A stretch of DNA of 9,369 nucleotides from Solirubrobacterales bacterium (GCA_013695395.1 JACDAP010000546.1:1-9369), one strand, 5' to 3'; counted from the first letter of the stretch, positions 1 through 5,925 are shown. The notes: generated from the sequence alone by a model not told the origin. A program made the numbers and translations.

Positions 1-33
1 GGGCTGCCGCGCGGGCGCCTCGGCCGGACGCTC

Positions 34-39
34 TACCGT
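34..39 (+). promoter_or_regulatory. Candidate -10 element of the YunG-like gene
   Basis: TACCGT matches the actinobacterial TANNNT -10 pattern and lies 8 bases before the ATG at 48, with no Shine-Dalgarno-like sequence between them. This arrangement is typical of leaderless transcripts. Any -35 element would lie at the very edge of the window and cannot be judged. Confidence 0.35.
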
Positions 40-47
40 GCAGCGCG

Positions 48-476
48 ATGCTCGGGGACACCGCTGACCCGCAGACCCCCTCCCTTGTCGAGGTCGAGCG
101 TGCCATCCGCGCCGCCTGGGAGCGCGAGACCAGCGACGACCCCGAGCTGTGGAGCGAGGGCAACCGGGCCCTCGGGCAGTGCGCCGTCTCCGCGCTCGTC
201 GTCCGGGCGATCTACGGCGGCGACATCGTCATCGCGACCGTCCTCGACCGGGACGGCGAGCGGACGCCCGACGGGCACGCCTGGAACGTCCTGCCCTCCG
301 GTGAGCACGTGGACTTCTCCTTCGACCAGTTCCTCGACGACGAGCAGCTCGCCGAGCCGATCGTCTGCGAGCCGGTCATCGACGGGGACCCACGCCGGGC
401 CCATCACCTGGCCGAGCGCGTCGCCCGCGACCTCGGCGTCCGCATCGAGCTTCCCGCCAACGCGGAAGGCCCGTGA
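48..476 (+). CDS. YunG-like conserved hypothetical protein
   Basis: A 142-residue protein with no signal peptide or membrane segment, so probably cytoplasmic. Residues 42-63 (LGQCAVSALVV, then YGGDIV) and the following HAWN (77-80) and VDFSFDQF (88-95) resemble the Bacillus YunG family as I remember it, whose function is unknown to me. The order Cys45 in GQC, His77, Asp89 recalls the Cys-His-Asp order of papain-like or transglutaminase-like folds; this is only an inference from spacing. The acidic N-terminus (residues 1-35) looks helical. The ATG at 48 is preceded by a TANNNT hexamer and no clear ribosome binding site. The frame stays open to the left edge, so an earlier start cannot be excluded. 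The alpha/beta hydrolase follows 81 bases downstream on the same strand with its own putative promoter. Certain as a gene, moderate for the family name. Confidence 0.75.
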   Translation: MLGDTADPQTPSLVEVERAIRAAWERETSDDPELWSEGNRALGQCAVSALVVRAIYGGDIVIATVLDRDGERTPDGHAWNVLPSGEHVDFSFDQFLDDEQLAEPIVCEPVIDGDPRRAHHLAERVARDLGVRIELPANAEGP

Positions 477-545
477 GGCGCAGGCCCCAACGACGAGCGG
501 TTCGACTGTTAGACGTCGCCATGGATCTCTTGCGCGGCGCGCCCG

Positions 546-551
546 TACGGT
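546..551 (+). promoter_or_regulatory. Candidate -10 element of the hydrolase gene
   Basis: TACGGT fits TANNNT and ends exactly 6 bases before the ATG at 558, which would place the transcription start on or next to the A of the start codon. No Shine-Dalgarno-like sequence is present. No convincing -35 hexamer is seen 16-19 bases upstream. Confidence 0.45.
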
Positions 552-557
552 CGAGCG

Positions 558-1298
558 ATGGCCAACCACACCTACGGTGTTCACCCCCATCAGGTCGCGG
601 AGCTGACGCTGCCCGAAGGCGAGCCGCCCGCGGCGGGGTGGCCGGTGGCGGTCGTCGTCCACGGCGGCTTCTGGACGACCGCCAACGGCGGGGCGGACCG
701 GATGGTCGGCCTCTGCGCCGACCTCGTCTCCCGCGGATGGGCGAGCTGGAACGTCGAGTACCGGCGGCTCGGCGGCGGCGGGGACGGCGGCTGGCCGCAG
801 ACCTTCGGGGACGTCGCCGCGGCCACCGATCACCTCGCGACGCTCACCGGCGAGCCGCTCGACCTCACCCGCGTGGCCTCGATCGGCCACTCGGCGGGCG
901 GGCACCTCACGCTGCTCGACGCCGCCCGCTCCGGCGCGACCGTCCGAGTGCGCGCCACGATCGCCCAGGCCCCGGTCACCGACGTCCTCCACGCCCACGC
1001 TCTCGGCGGGCCGGGCGTTGAGATCATCGAGACGTTCATGGGCGGCTCGCCCGAGACCCGGGCCGACGCCTACGCGGCAGCTTCACCCGTGCAGCAGCTC
1101 CCCCTCGGCGTCCCGACCCTCGTCGTCCAAGGTGAGCTTGACGATCTCGTGCCGACGCCGATGGTCACCGCGTTCGCGGAGGCCGCGGGCGAGGAGTGCG
1201 AGCTCGCGCTGCTCCCCGGCGTTGGGCACTTCGACCATCTGGAGCCCGACAGCCCCGCCTGGGCGACGGTCGTCGACTGGATCCGGCGCTTCGGCTGA
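558..1298 (+). CDS. Alpha/beta hydrolase (esterase/peptidase-like)
   Basis: A 246-residue serine hydrolase. HGGFW at 35-39 supplies the oxyanion hole in the style of hormone-sensitive-lipase, kynurenine-formamidase and prolyl-oligopeptidase-like esterases. GHSAGG at 110-115 is the nucleophile elbow with Ser112. The acid is probably Asp195 or Asp196 in GELDDLVP, and the base is His224 in GVGHFDHL (His227 is close by). The whole triad is present, so the enzyme should be active. There is no signal peptide, which suggests a cytoplasmic enzyme acting on a small ester, amide or peptide. The substrate cannot be told from sequence. The ATG is chosen because a TANNNT hexamer sits 6 bases upstream and homologous sequence begins soon after. 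It stands alone on this strand and converges with the small minus-strand gene that ends at 1347, with a hairpin between them. Confidence 0.9.
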   Translation: MANHTYGVHPHQVAELTLPEGEPPAAGWPVAVVVHGGFWTTANGGADRMVGLCADLVSRGWASWNVEYRRLGGGGDGGWPQTFGDVAAATDHLATLTGEPLDLTRVASIGHSAGGHLTLLDAARSGATVRVRATIAQAPVTDVLHAHALGGPGVEIIETFMGGSPETRADAYAAASPVQQLPLGVPTLVVQGELDDLVPTPMVTAFAEAAGEECELALLPGVGHFDHLEPDSPAWATVVDWIRRFG

Positions 1299-1312
1299 GA
1301 ACCCGCCGGCCA

Positions 1313-1340
1313 GACCCGACGGAGCAGCGCTCCGTGGGTC
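1313..1340. terminator. Hairpin between convergent genes (bidirectional terminator candidate)
   Basis: GACCC plus ACGGAGC (1313-1325, with G1318 bulged) pair with GCTCCGT plus GGGTC (1329-1340) around an AGC loop, giving a 12-bp GC-rich stem with one bulge. It lies 14 bases after the hydrolase stop and 6 bases after the stop of the minus-strand gene. There is no T-tract, as is common in high-GC actinobacteria, so termination is inferred from position and stem strength. Confidence 0.6.
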
Positions 1341-1346
1341 GGCGGC

Positions 1347-1571
1347 TCACTCCCGCGCTTCGACGGCCTCCGCGGCCTGGTCCATCGCCCGCTCGTCCCC
1401 GATCTCGAGCACGACGAGCACCGTCCAGCGCTCCCCACCCTCCTGCTGCTCGACGTCATGGCTGACCGAGACGACCGAGCACGGCGCGTGCAGATCGCGC
1501 AGCGTGTTCAGCTCGAGCCCGAGGTGGTCCGGATCGGAGACCGTGATCGTGTGCACGTGGAGCTCGCTCAT
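1347..1571 (-). CDS. Small conserved-looking hypothetical protein
   Basis: A 74-residue protein that I do not recognise. The frame runs further upstream to an ATG at 1700, but that extension overlaps the 3' end of the acyltransferase gene and is Arg/Pro-rich shadow sequence, so the ATG at 1571 is preferred. From there the protein reads like an alternating fold: a strand with LHVHTITVSD (4-13), a helix at about 14-28, two strands around 31-38 and 48-57, and an Ala/Glu-rich helix at 61-73. This resembles a small ferredoxin-like or ACT-like domain, but that is a guess from pattern. It starts 22 bases after the acyltransferase stop, so it may be co-transcribed with it. A TANNNT hexamer 8 bases before the start could give it its own promoter. 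No membrane segment or signal peptide is present. Confidence 0.65.
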   Translation of the reverse strand: MSELHVHTITVSDPDHLGLELNTLRDLHAPCSVVSVSHDVEQQEGGERWTVLVVLEIGDERAMDQAAEAVEARE

Positions 1572-1579
1572 GGGGCGCG

Positions 1580-1585
1580 AGCCTA
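1580..1585 (-). promoter_or_regulatory. Candidate -10 element of the small hypothetical gene
   Basis: On the minus strand this reads TAGGCT, a TANNNT match 8 bases before the ATG at 1571. It is also the downstream arm of a 5-bp inverted repeat (AGCCT, 5-base loop, AGGCT, 1580-1594), which overlaps the acyltransferase stop codon. The match could therefore be part of a weak hairpin rather than a promoter. Confidence 0.25.
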
Positions 1586-1593
1586 CCCGAGGC

Positions 1594-2385
1594 TCAGCGG
1601 GTGGAAGCCACGTCGCGCACGCCCGCGCGGGCCACGGGCTCCCCCAGCGCCGCCGCGATCTGCTCACGGGCGGCCTCACGCAGGGCGTCCACCCCGTCAA
1701 AGGCGGCGGGGTCGAGCGGCGGGAGGATCTCCACCCGGGCGTCCACGTGCTCCTCGAGCACCATGCCGTGCTTGGGCAGCGCGCGCCCCGTGCCGTGAAC
1801 CGCGATCGGGATGATCGGCACGCCGTGCTCGACCGAGAGCTCGAAGGCCCCGTCCTTGAACGGCTTCAGGCGACCGTCCTTCGAGCGCGTGCCCTCGGGG
1901 AAGAAGAGCACCGGGCTGCCGGCGCGCAGATGGCGCGAGCAGTGGGCGAGCATCGTGATCACCGACGCCCGGTCACCGCGCACGAGCGGGACGTAGTCGT
2001 TCATGTGCATGTTCCAGCCCACGAACGGGAGCTTGAAGTTCTCCGCCTTGGAGACCCACTTGTACGGGCGCATCAGGGCGAACAGCACGAGGATGTCGAT
2101 GAGCGAGGCGTGGTTGGCGACGAGCACCGCGCCGCCGCGCCAGGGCAGGTGCTCGCGCCCCTTCACGCGGACCTTCCACATCGGGTTGGCGACGAGGTAG
2201 AAGCTCGCCCACGCGGATGAGTAGAAGTGCAGGACGACCTTCCTCCTGTCGAACGGGAGCGTGACCGCCCAGACCACGAGCGCGCCGACGAAGAAGATCG
2301 GGCAGGTGAGCCCGATCAGCGCCCAGCAGTAGGTGGAGACCAGGCGGAGACGCAGGCGCACGGCACGGCACGGTATCCGGCGCAT
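1594..2385 (-). CDS. plsC: 1-acyl-sn-glycerol-3-phosphate acyltransferase family protein (PlsC-like)
   Basis: A 263-residue membrane acyltransferase expected to transfer an acyl chain from acyl-CoA or acyl-ACP to lysophosphatidic acid, giving phosphatidic acid for phospholipid synthesis. Motif I is NHASLID (91-97, catalytic His92 and Asp97), motif III is FPEGTRS (162-168), and motif IV is around IIPIAVHGTG (191-200). The stretch GWNMHMNDYVPLVRGDR (123-139) covers the motif II region. A hydrophobic segment at about 20-42 after a basic N-terminus anchors it to the membrane. All key residues are present and the length is normal. The ATG at 2385 is the first normal start in the frame. No good Shine-Dalgarno is seen, and it follows the HD-GYP gene by 78 bases, so it may depend on that transcript. 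Substrate choice (LPA or another lysolipid) cannot be settled from sequence. Confidence 0.92.
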   Translation of the reverse strand: MRRIPCRAVRLRLRLVSTYCWALIGLTCPIFFVGALVVWAVTLPFDRRKVVLHFYSSAWASFYLVANPMWKVRVKGREHLPWRGGAVLVANHASLIDILVLFALMRPYKWVSKAENFKLPFVGWNMHMNDYVPLVRGDRASVITMLAHCSRHLRAGSPVLFFPEGTRSKDGRLKPFKDGAFELSVEHGVPIIPIAVHGTGRALPKHGMVLEEHVDARVEILPPLDPAAFDGVDALREAAREQIAAALGEPVARAGVRDVASTR

Positions 2386-2463
2386 GCCCAGGGCTGCGTA
2401 CGCGTGGGCTCCGTCTGCTTCCTGCCCTGCCGCTTCGCCTCGTCCTTGCCCCTTGGCTTCGGC

Positions 2464-4146
2464 CTACTCGTTCGGCTTCGCCTGGTCTCCTGCCAGCGAA
2501 CGCTTCTCGGCTGATGCCTGCTTCTGAGCTCTCCGCTTGGCCGCCTCGGCCTGCCCGAACTTGCTGCTCTGCGGCAACGTCTTCGTCCGCCCGGCCTTCT
2601 CCGCCGGCTTGACGTTCTTCGGCGGCTTGGCGTCCTTGCGCTTCTTGGCCGCCTCGCCCGTGACCGGCGAGCGCTGCGGGGTCCGCTGCACGGTTTCGAT
2701 CCTGGCCGTGGGGCCGGCGATCGCCTTCGGAGCGAGCGCCGGTGGCACGGCTGCTGCCGATGCTGTTCCGCCGGCGGGCGCCGGGGAGGAGGCCGCCTGC
2801 CGGGCGGCCCCCTGGAAGGCAGCGGCGCTCGGACCGGCGGGCGCCTGCTGCCCGGGCAGCGCCGGGGCAGCCGTCCGGGCCCCGCCCGCCCGGAGGGCGG
2901 CCCGCTTGAAGCCCGTTGCCCCCTGTGAGGATCGGGTCGCCTTGGGCTGCCGCCCGGAGGGTGCGCCGGACGGAGAGGCCGCAGCGGTGGCCCGGACCGT
3001 GGTGCTCACCTCGCCCTCCTGCGCCCCGGAGGCATCGGGGGCCCGCAGCCCCGTGGAGATGCCGATCCCGCCCGCGGCGACGGTGGCGGCGGCGATCCAC
3101 GCGCCAGCGGTGCCGACCCCGGCCGAGCCGACACCCGTGGCGCCTCCGCCGGCGCTCGCCCCGAAGGCCGGCGTCACCCGCGAGACCGCGTTGACCACCC
3201 CCGCCCACATCGCCACGGGGCGATGGCCTGCGTAGCAGCGCTCGAACGCCCGGACGGCCTCGGGGTCGTGCTGGGTCCCGGCGCCACGGGCCAGGATGCG
3301 CAGCGCCTCGTCGTGAGAATGCGCCCGCCGGTAGGAGCGGGTGGAGGTGATGGCGTCGAAGGTGTCGGCGACCGCCAGGATGCGCGCACCCAGCGGGATC
3401 CCCTCGCCTCCGAGCCCGTCGGGGTACCCGGCGCCGTCCAGGCGCTCGTGGTGGTGGCGCACCATCGCGGTCAGCTCGGGGTCGCCGAGCACCTCGACCA
3501 TGTCCGCACCGGAGACCGGATGGTGCGCTACGACCGCGAACTCCTCCTCGCTGAGCGCCCCCGGCTTGTGCAGGATCGCGACGGGCGTGTGGACCTTGCC
3601 GACGTCGTGAACCGCCCCCGCCGCCCTGATCTTGGCGACCTCCCGCCGCTCCAGCCCCATCTGCGTGGCGATGTCCGCCGCGTGGCGGGCGACCCGGCGC
3701 GAGTGACCGTTCGTGTAGGGGTCGCGGCCCTCGAGATCGCCGATGAGGCCGGCCAGCAACGCCGTCTTCTGCTCGTCGTCGAGCTCCCTCCCGGAGATCG
3801 CGGACGACAGACCGCCGCGGGAGGCCAGGAGTGCCGTGGCCGCCTCAACCCGGCGCGCGCTGCGCCAGCGGTGCAGCCACCCCCAGACCATGAGATCGCT
3901 GAAGAGCATGTCGCCCGAATGGGCCGTCCGCTTCCAGAGCATCCCGCCCAGCGAGGAGACCGCCAGGGAACCGGCGACGGCAACGAGCACGCCGGCCCAC
4001 GCCGACATGAGCACGCCCTCGTCGCGGAGCCATACGACCGCGAGGAGCGGAGCGACGACGACCGCGAACGTCGTGACCAGCACGAGCGGCAGGTAGCGAA
4101 GCGACCCGGATGGTCGCCGGCGCGCGGGTTGATCGTCGCAGTCCAC
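2464..4146 (-). CDS. Membrane-anchored HD-GYP domain phosphodiesterase with basic C-terminal tail
   Basis: A 560-residue protein likely to hydrolyse cyclic di-GMP. Two hydrophobic segments (about 18-40 and 48-66) lead into an HD-GYP domain at about 125-310. Key motifs are RDPYTNGHSRRV (141-152), His180-Asp181 in AVHDVGK, HHP (208-210), HHHERLDGAGYP (231-242) with the GYP signature, and AVADTFDAI (258-266). The metal-binding and GYP residues all appear intact. There is no separate PAS, GAF or receiver domain, so the input may come through the membrane part. After the domain comes an Ala/Gly segment at about 348-364 that could cross the membrane, then a 195-residue low-complexity tail, first Ala/Pro/Gly-rich and then Lys-rich. 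With an inside N-terminus the enzyme would be cytoplasmic and the tail outside. The start is GTG, with TAAGTT 6 bases before it and an in-frame stop immediately upstream, so no longer ATG start exists. Confidence 0.88.
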   Translation of the reverse strand: MDCDDQPARRRPSGSLRYLPLVLVTTFAVVVAPLLAVVWLRDEGVLMSAWAGVLVAVAGSLAVSSLGGMLWKRTAHSGDMLFSDLMVWGWLHRWRSARRVEAATALLASRGGLSSAISGRELDDEQKTALLAGLIGDLEGRDPYTNGHSRRVARHAADIATQMGLERREVAKIRAAGAVHDVGKVHTPVAILHKPGALSEEEFAVVAHHPVSGADMVEVLGDPELTAMVRHHHERLDGAGYPDGLGGEGIPLGARILAVADTFDAITSTRSYRRAHSHDEALRILARGAGTQHDPEAVRAFERCYAGHRPVAMWAGVVNAVSRVTPAFGASAGGGATGVGSAGVGTAGAWIAAATVAAGGIGISTGLRAPDASGAQEGEVSTTVRATAAASPSGAPSGRQPKATRSSQGATGFKRAALRAGGARTAAPALPGQQAPAGPSAAAFQGAARQAASSPAPAGGTASAAAVPPALAPKAIAGPTARIETVQRTPQRSPVTGEAAKKRKDAKPPKNVKPAEKAGRTKTLPQSSKFGQAEAAKRRAQKQASAEKRSLAGDQAKPNE

Positions 4147-4152
4147 CGTGCC

Positions 4153-4158
4153 AACTTA
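4153..4158 (-). promoter_or_regulatory. Candidate -10 element of the HD-GYP gene
   Basis: On the minus strand this reads TAAGTT, a TANNNT match that ends 6 bases before the GTG start at 4146. Its TAA is also an in-frame stop that blocks any upstream extension. No ribosome binding site is visible, so a leaderless transcript is the simplest reading. The -35 region (around 4176-4181) is not a good match to any consensus. Confidence 0.45.
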
Positions 4159-4186
4159 CCCAGACCTGGCGCACTAGGAACGCAGT

Positions 4187-4204
4187 CGTCCAGCAGCCTG
4201 GACG
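4187..4204 (-). terminator. Hairpin downstream of amtB
   Basis: CGTCCAG and CTGGACG form a perfect 7-bp stem around a CAGC loop. It lies 12 bases after the amtB stop codon in the direction of transcription, so it may end or attenuate the glnK-amtB transcript. It lacks a T-tract. The inner arms GTCCAG/CTGGAC also occur as an inverted repeat upstream of glnK (5891-5910). Confidence 0.45.
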
Positions 4205-4216
4205 CCCGGAGCGCGC

Positions 4217-5491
4217 TCAGACGCTTGCGGGCTCCTCCCGGCGCGTCGGCTCGGTCCGGAAGAGCAGCGCACCCTCGCCGGTCGGGTAGGCCTCCTCGCC
4301 GTGGTGGATGATGTCCATCCCCTGCGCCTCCTCGGTCTCGCTCCCCCGCAGCGGGGTGACCAGGGCGATGCCGCGGAGCAGCAGGAACGTCGCTCCGAAC
4401 GCGTAGAGCGGGGCGACGAGGACGGCCAGCGCCTGGTCGAGCAGCAGGTCGGCGTTGCCGTAGATGAGGCCGTCGGCCACGCCGTTCCAGGAGACGCTCG
4501 CGACGACCCCGATGAAGAGCATGCCCGTGAGGCCGGCGATGCCGTGCGCGGCGAGGACGTCGAGCGTCTCGTCCACGCGCGTGCGCGGCCGCCACTGGAT
4601 CGCGAAGTAGCACGGCAGGGCCGCGACGCCGCCGAGGGCGAGCGCCCAGCCGGGGCTGATGAAGCCGCCCGCCGGGGTGATGGCCACGGCACCGACGATG
4701 ATCGCGGTCGCGGCGCCCACCGCGGTGACCTGCCGGCCGCGCAGGTAGTCGAGCAGGAACCAGACGACGAGCGTCGCGCACGGGCAGAGGACCGTGTTGA
4801 CGAAGGCGAGGATCCCGGCCTGGTTGATGCCGAGGCCGCTGCCGCCGTTGAAGCCGAGCCAGCCGAACCACAAGAGGCCCGCACCGACGAGCACGAACAT
4901 CGCGTTGTGCCCGATGAGCGCCTGGCGCCCGTAGTCCTTGCGCGCGCCGACCACGAGCGCGGCGGCCAGGGCGGAGAAGCCCGAGCCCATCTCGACCGGG
5001 ACGCCGCCCGCGAAGTCGAGCGTGCCGCGCGCGGCGAGCCAGCCGCCGCCGAAGACCCAGTGGGCGAGGACCGGGTAGACGAGAATCGACCAGAGCGCGG
5101 CGAAGGCGAGGAACGGGACGAAGCGCATCCGCTCCACCACGGCGCCGCCGACCAGCGCGACGGTGAGGATGCAGAACGTGCCCTGGAAGGCGAAGAAGAG
5201 CAGGTGCGGGATCGTCTGCCCCTCGCGCGGCGCGAAGTCGACGCCGGCCAGGAACGCGTGGTCCAGGCCACCGACGAGGGCACCGTCCCCGTCGAAGGCG
5301 AGCGAGTAGCCGATCGCCGCCCAGGAGACACCCGCCACGGCGAAGGCGGCCAGGCACATCATGAAGGTGTTCAGCGTGTTCTTCTCCCGGACGAGGCCCG
5401 CGTAGAAGAGCCCGAGGGCCGGGGTCATCAGGAGCACGAGCGCCGTGGCCATGAGGATCCACGCGGTGTCCCCGGTGTCGATGCCGGTCAT
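4217..5491 (-). CDS. amtB: Ammonium transporter (Amt/Mep/Rh family) with variant pore residues
   Basis: A 424-residue polytopic membrane protein with about 11 hydrophobic segments and no cleavable signal peptide. Family marks include GLFYAGLVREKN (27-38), the phenylalanine-gate region LFFAFQGTF (98-106), LDFAGG (158-163), GFNGGSG (213-219), NTVLCPCATLVVW (232-244), AAHGIAGLTG (314-323) and the C-terminal GMDIIHHGEEAY (391-402). Aligned by eye to Escherichia coli AmtB, Asp160, Phe215 and His318 are kept (here Asp159, Phe214, His316). The first twin histidine His168 is Glu167 and Trp148 is Phe147. Such a His-to-Glu change is known in some fungal Mep proteins. Transport should remain, possibly with a changed mechanism or rate. 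The start ATG overlaps the glnK stop as ATGA, and GGAG lies 8 bases upstream inside glnK, so translation is probably coupled. Confidence 0.95.
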   Translation of the reverse strand: MTGIDTGDTAWILMATALVLLMTPALGLFYAGLVREKNTLNTFMMCLAAFAVAGVSWAAIGYSLAFDGDGALVGGLDHAFLAGVDFAPREGQTIPHLLFFAFQGTFCILTVALVGGAVVERMRFVPFLAFAALWSILVYPVLAHWVFGGGWLAARGTLDFAGGVPVEMGSGFSALAAALVVGARKDYGRQALIGHNAMFVLVGAGLLWFGWLGFNGGSGLGINQAGILAFVNTVLCPCATLVVWFLLDYLRGRQVTAVGAATAIIVGAVAITPAGGFISPGWALALGGVAALPCYFAIQWRPRTRVDETLDVLAAHGIAGLTGMLFIGVVASVSWNGVADGLIYGNADLLLDQALAVLVAPLYAFGATFLLLRGIALVTPLRGSETEEAQGMDIIHHGEEAYPTGEGALLFRTEPTRREEPASV

Positions 5492-5844
5492 ACCCGGCGC
5501 TCCGGCGTGACAGCGGCGTCGTCGGTCTCACCGGTGCGGATGCGGACCACGCGCTCGAGCTCGGTCACGAAGATCTTGCCGTCCCCGACCTCACCGGTCC
5601 GTGCGCCGGTGCAGAGCGCCTCGATCGTCGTCTCGAGGAAGCCGTCGGAGACCGCGACCTCGAAGCGGGTCTTGTCGGCGAGCACCATCTGCACGCTCGT
5701 GCCCCGGTAGTTCTCCACCCGCTCGAGCTCTCCCCCGTGCCCCTGGATGCGGGTGATGGACACCCCGCTGATCTCCGCGCGGTAGAGGGCCTCCAGGACG
5801 TCGTTGACCCGTTCGGGTCGCACGATCGCGGTTACGAGCTTCAT
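5488..5844 (-). CDS. glnK: PII family nitrogen regulator with non-canonical T-loop
   Basis: A 118-residue PII signal protein of normal length, expected to form a trimer that binds ATP/ADP and 2-oxoglutarate and controls the neighbouring AmtB. The B-loop TGEVGDGKIFV (83-93) and C-loop RIRTGE (101-106, Arg101 and Arg103) match the nucleotide-binding signature. In the T-loop, Tyr46-Arg47-Gly48 is kept, and Arg47 is the residue that plugs the AmtB pore in the E. coli complex. However, the modification site Tyr51 is Val51, and Gln39, which helps bind Mg and 2-oxoglutarate, is Glu39. Lys58 is kept. Uridylylation or adenylylation at position 51 is therefore impossible. Gene order is glnK then amtB with a 4-base overlap. 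A weak GGAAG lies 11 bases before the ATG. The 141 bases upstream hold an inverted repeat and a dyad that may carry its control. Confidence 0.95.
   Translation of the reverse strand: MKLVTAIVRPERVNDVLEALYRAEISGVSITRIQGHGGELERVENYRGTSVQMVLADKTRFEVAVSDGFLETTIEALCTGARTGEVGDGKIFVTELERVVRIRTGETDDAAVTPERRV
5500..5503 (-). promoter_or_regulatory. Ribosome binding site of amtB
   Basis: GGAG on the minus strand, 8 bases before the amtB ATG and inside the last codons of glnK. With the ATGA overlap it supports the chosen start and coupled translation of glnK and amtB. Confidence 0.6.
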
Positions 5845-5890
5845 GGCGGGCGATGCTTCCAGGCCGCGTGCGCCGTGCGTTTAGCCAGGC

Positions 5891-5910
5891 GTCCAGAACC
5901 CAGGCTGGAC
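5891..5910. repeat. Inverted repeat upstream of glnK
   Basis: GTCCAG and CTGGAC form perfect 6-base arms around an 8-base centre. It lies 47-66 bases upstream of the glnK ATG, where a promoter or operator is expected. The same arms, with a shorter loop, occur just downstream of amtB (4188-4203). It could be an operator half-site pair or a hairpin in the leader; the sequence does not decide. Confidence 0.4.
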
Positions 5911-5925
5911 CGGTTGTACAAACGG
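5910..5925. promoter_or_regulatory. 16-bp dyad in the divergent glnK/crotonase spacer
   Basis: CCGGTTGTACAAACGG is palindromic at 7 of 8 base pairs (CCG, one mismatch, TTGT, then ACAA, CGG). It is an AT-richer island in otherwise GC-rich DNA, centred about 75 bases before the glnK start and 68 bases before the crotonase start. That is the usual form and place of an operator for a dimeric repressor. I do not recognise it as a known GlnR, NtrC or KstR box. Confidence 0.45.

Noticed and set aside
477..557. Possible terminator between the YunG-like gene and the hydrolase
   Set aside because: Only short GC-rich self-complementary bits such as GACGTC are visible; no stem long enough to support a call.
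33..998. A 321-codon minus-strand open frame opposite the YunG-like and hydrolase genes
   Set aside because: Antisense shadow with Arg/Asp/Gly/Val-rich sequence; the plus-strand genes have clear motifs and promoters.
1572..1700. N-terminal extension of the small hypothetical gene to an ATG at 1700
   Set aside because: It overlaps the plsC 3' end, has shadow-like composition, and the normal-looking protein starts at the ATG at 1571.
1018..2220. A 400-codon plus-strand open frame through the hydrolase end, small gene and plsC
   Set aside because: Composition is Arg/Ser/His-rich and it runs antisense to plsC, which carries all acyltransferase motifs.
3528..5531. A 667-codon open frame on the minus strand across glnK, amtB and the HD-GYP gene
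   Set aside because: Its translation is Arg/Gly/Pro-rich with no recognisable domain, and it lies in another frame over three well-supported genes; typical GC-rich shadow.
4301..5710. A 469-codon plus-strand open frame antisense to glnK-amtB
   Set aside because: Highly charged Glu/Asp/Arg-rich shadow that mirrors the transporter codons; no domain.
5878..5883. TAAACG as a -10 element for glnK
   Set aside because: Its last base does not fit TANNNT and no matching -35 hexamer is seen 16-18 bases upstream; too weak to annotate.
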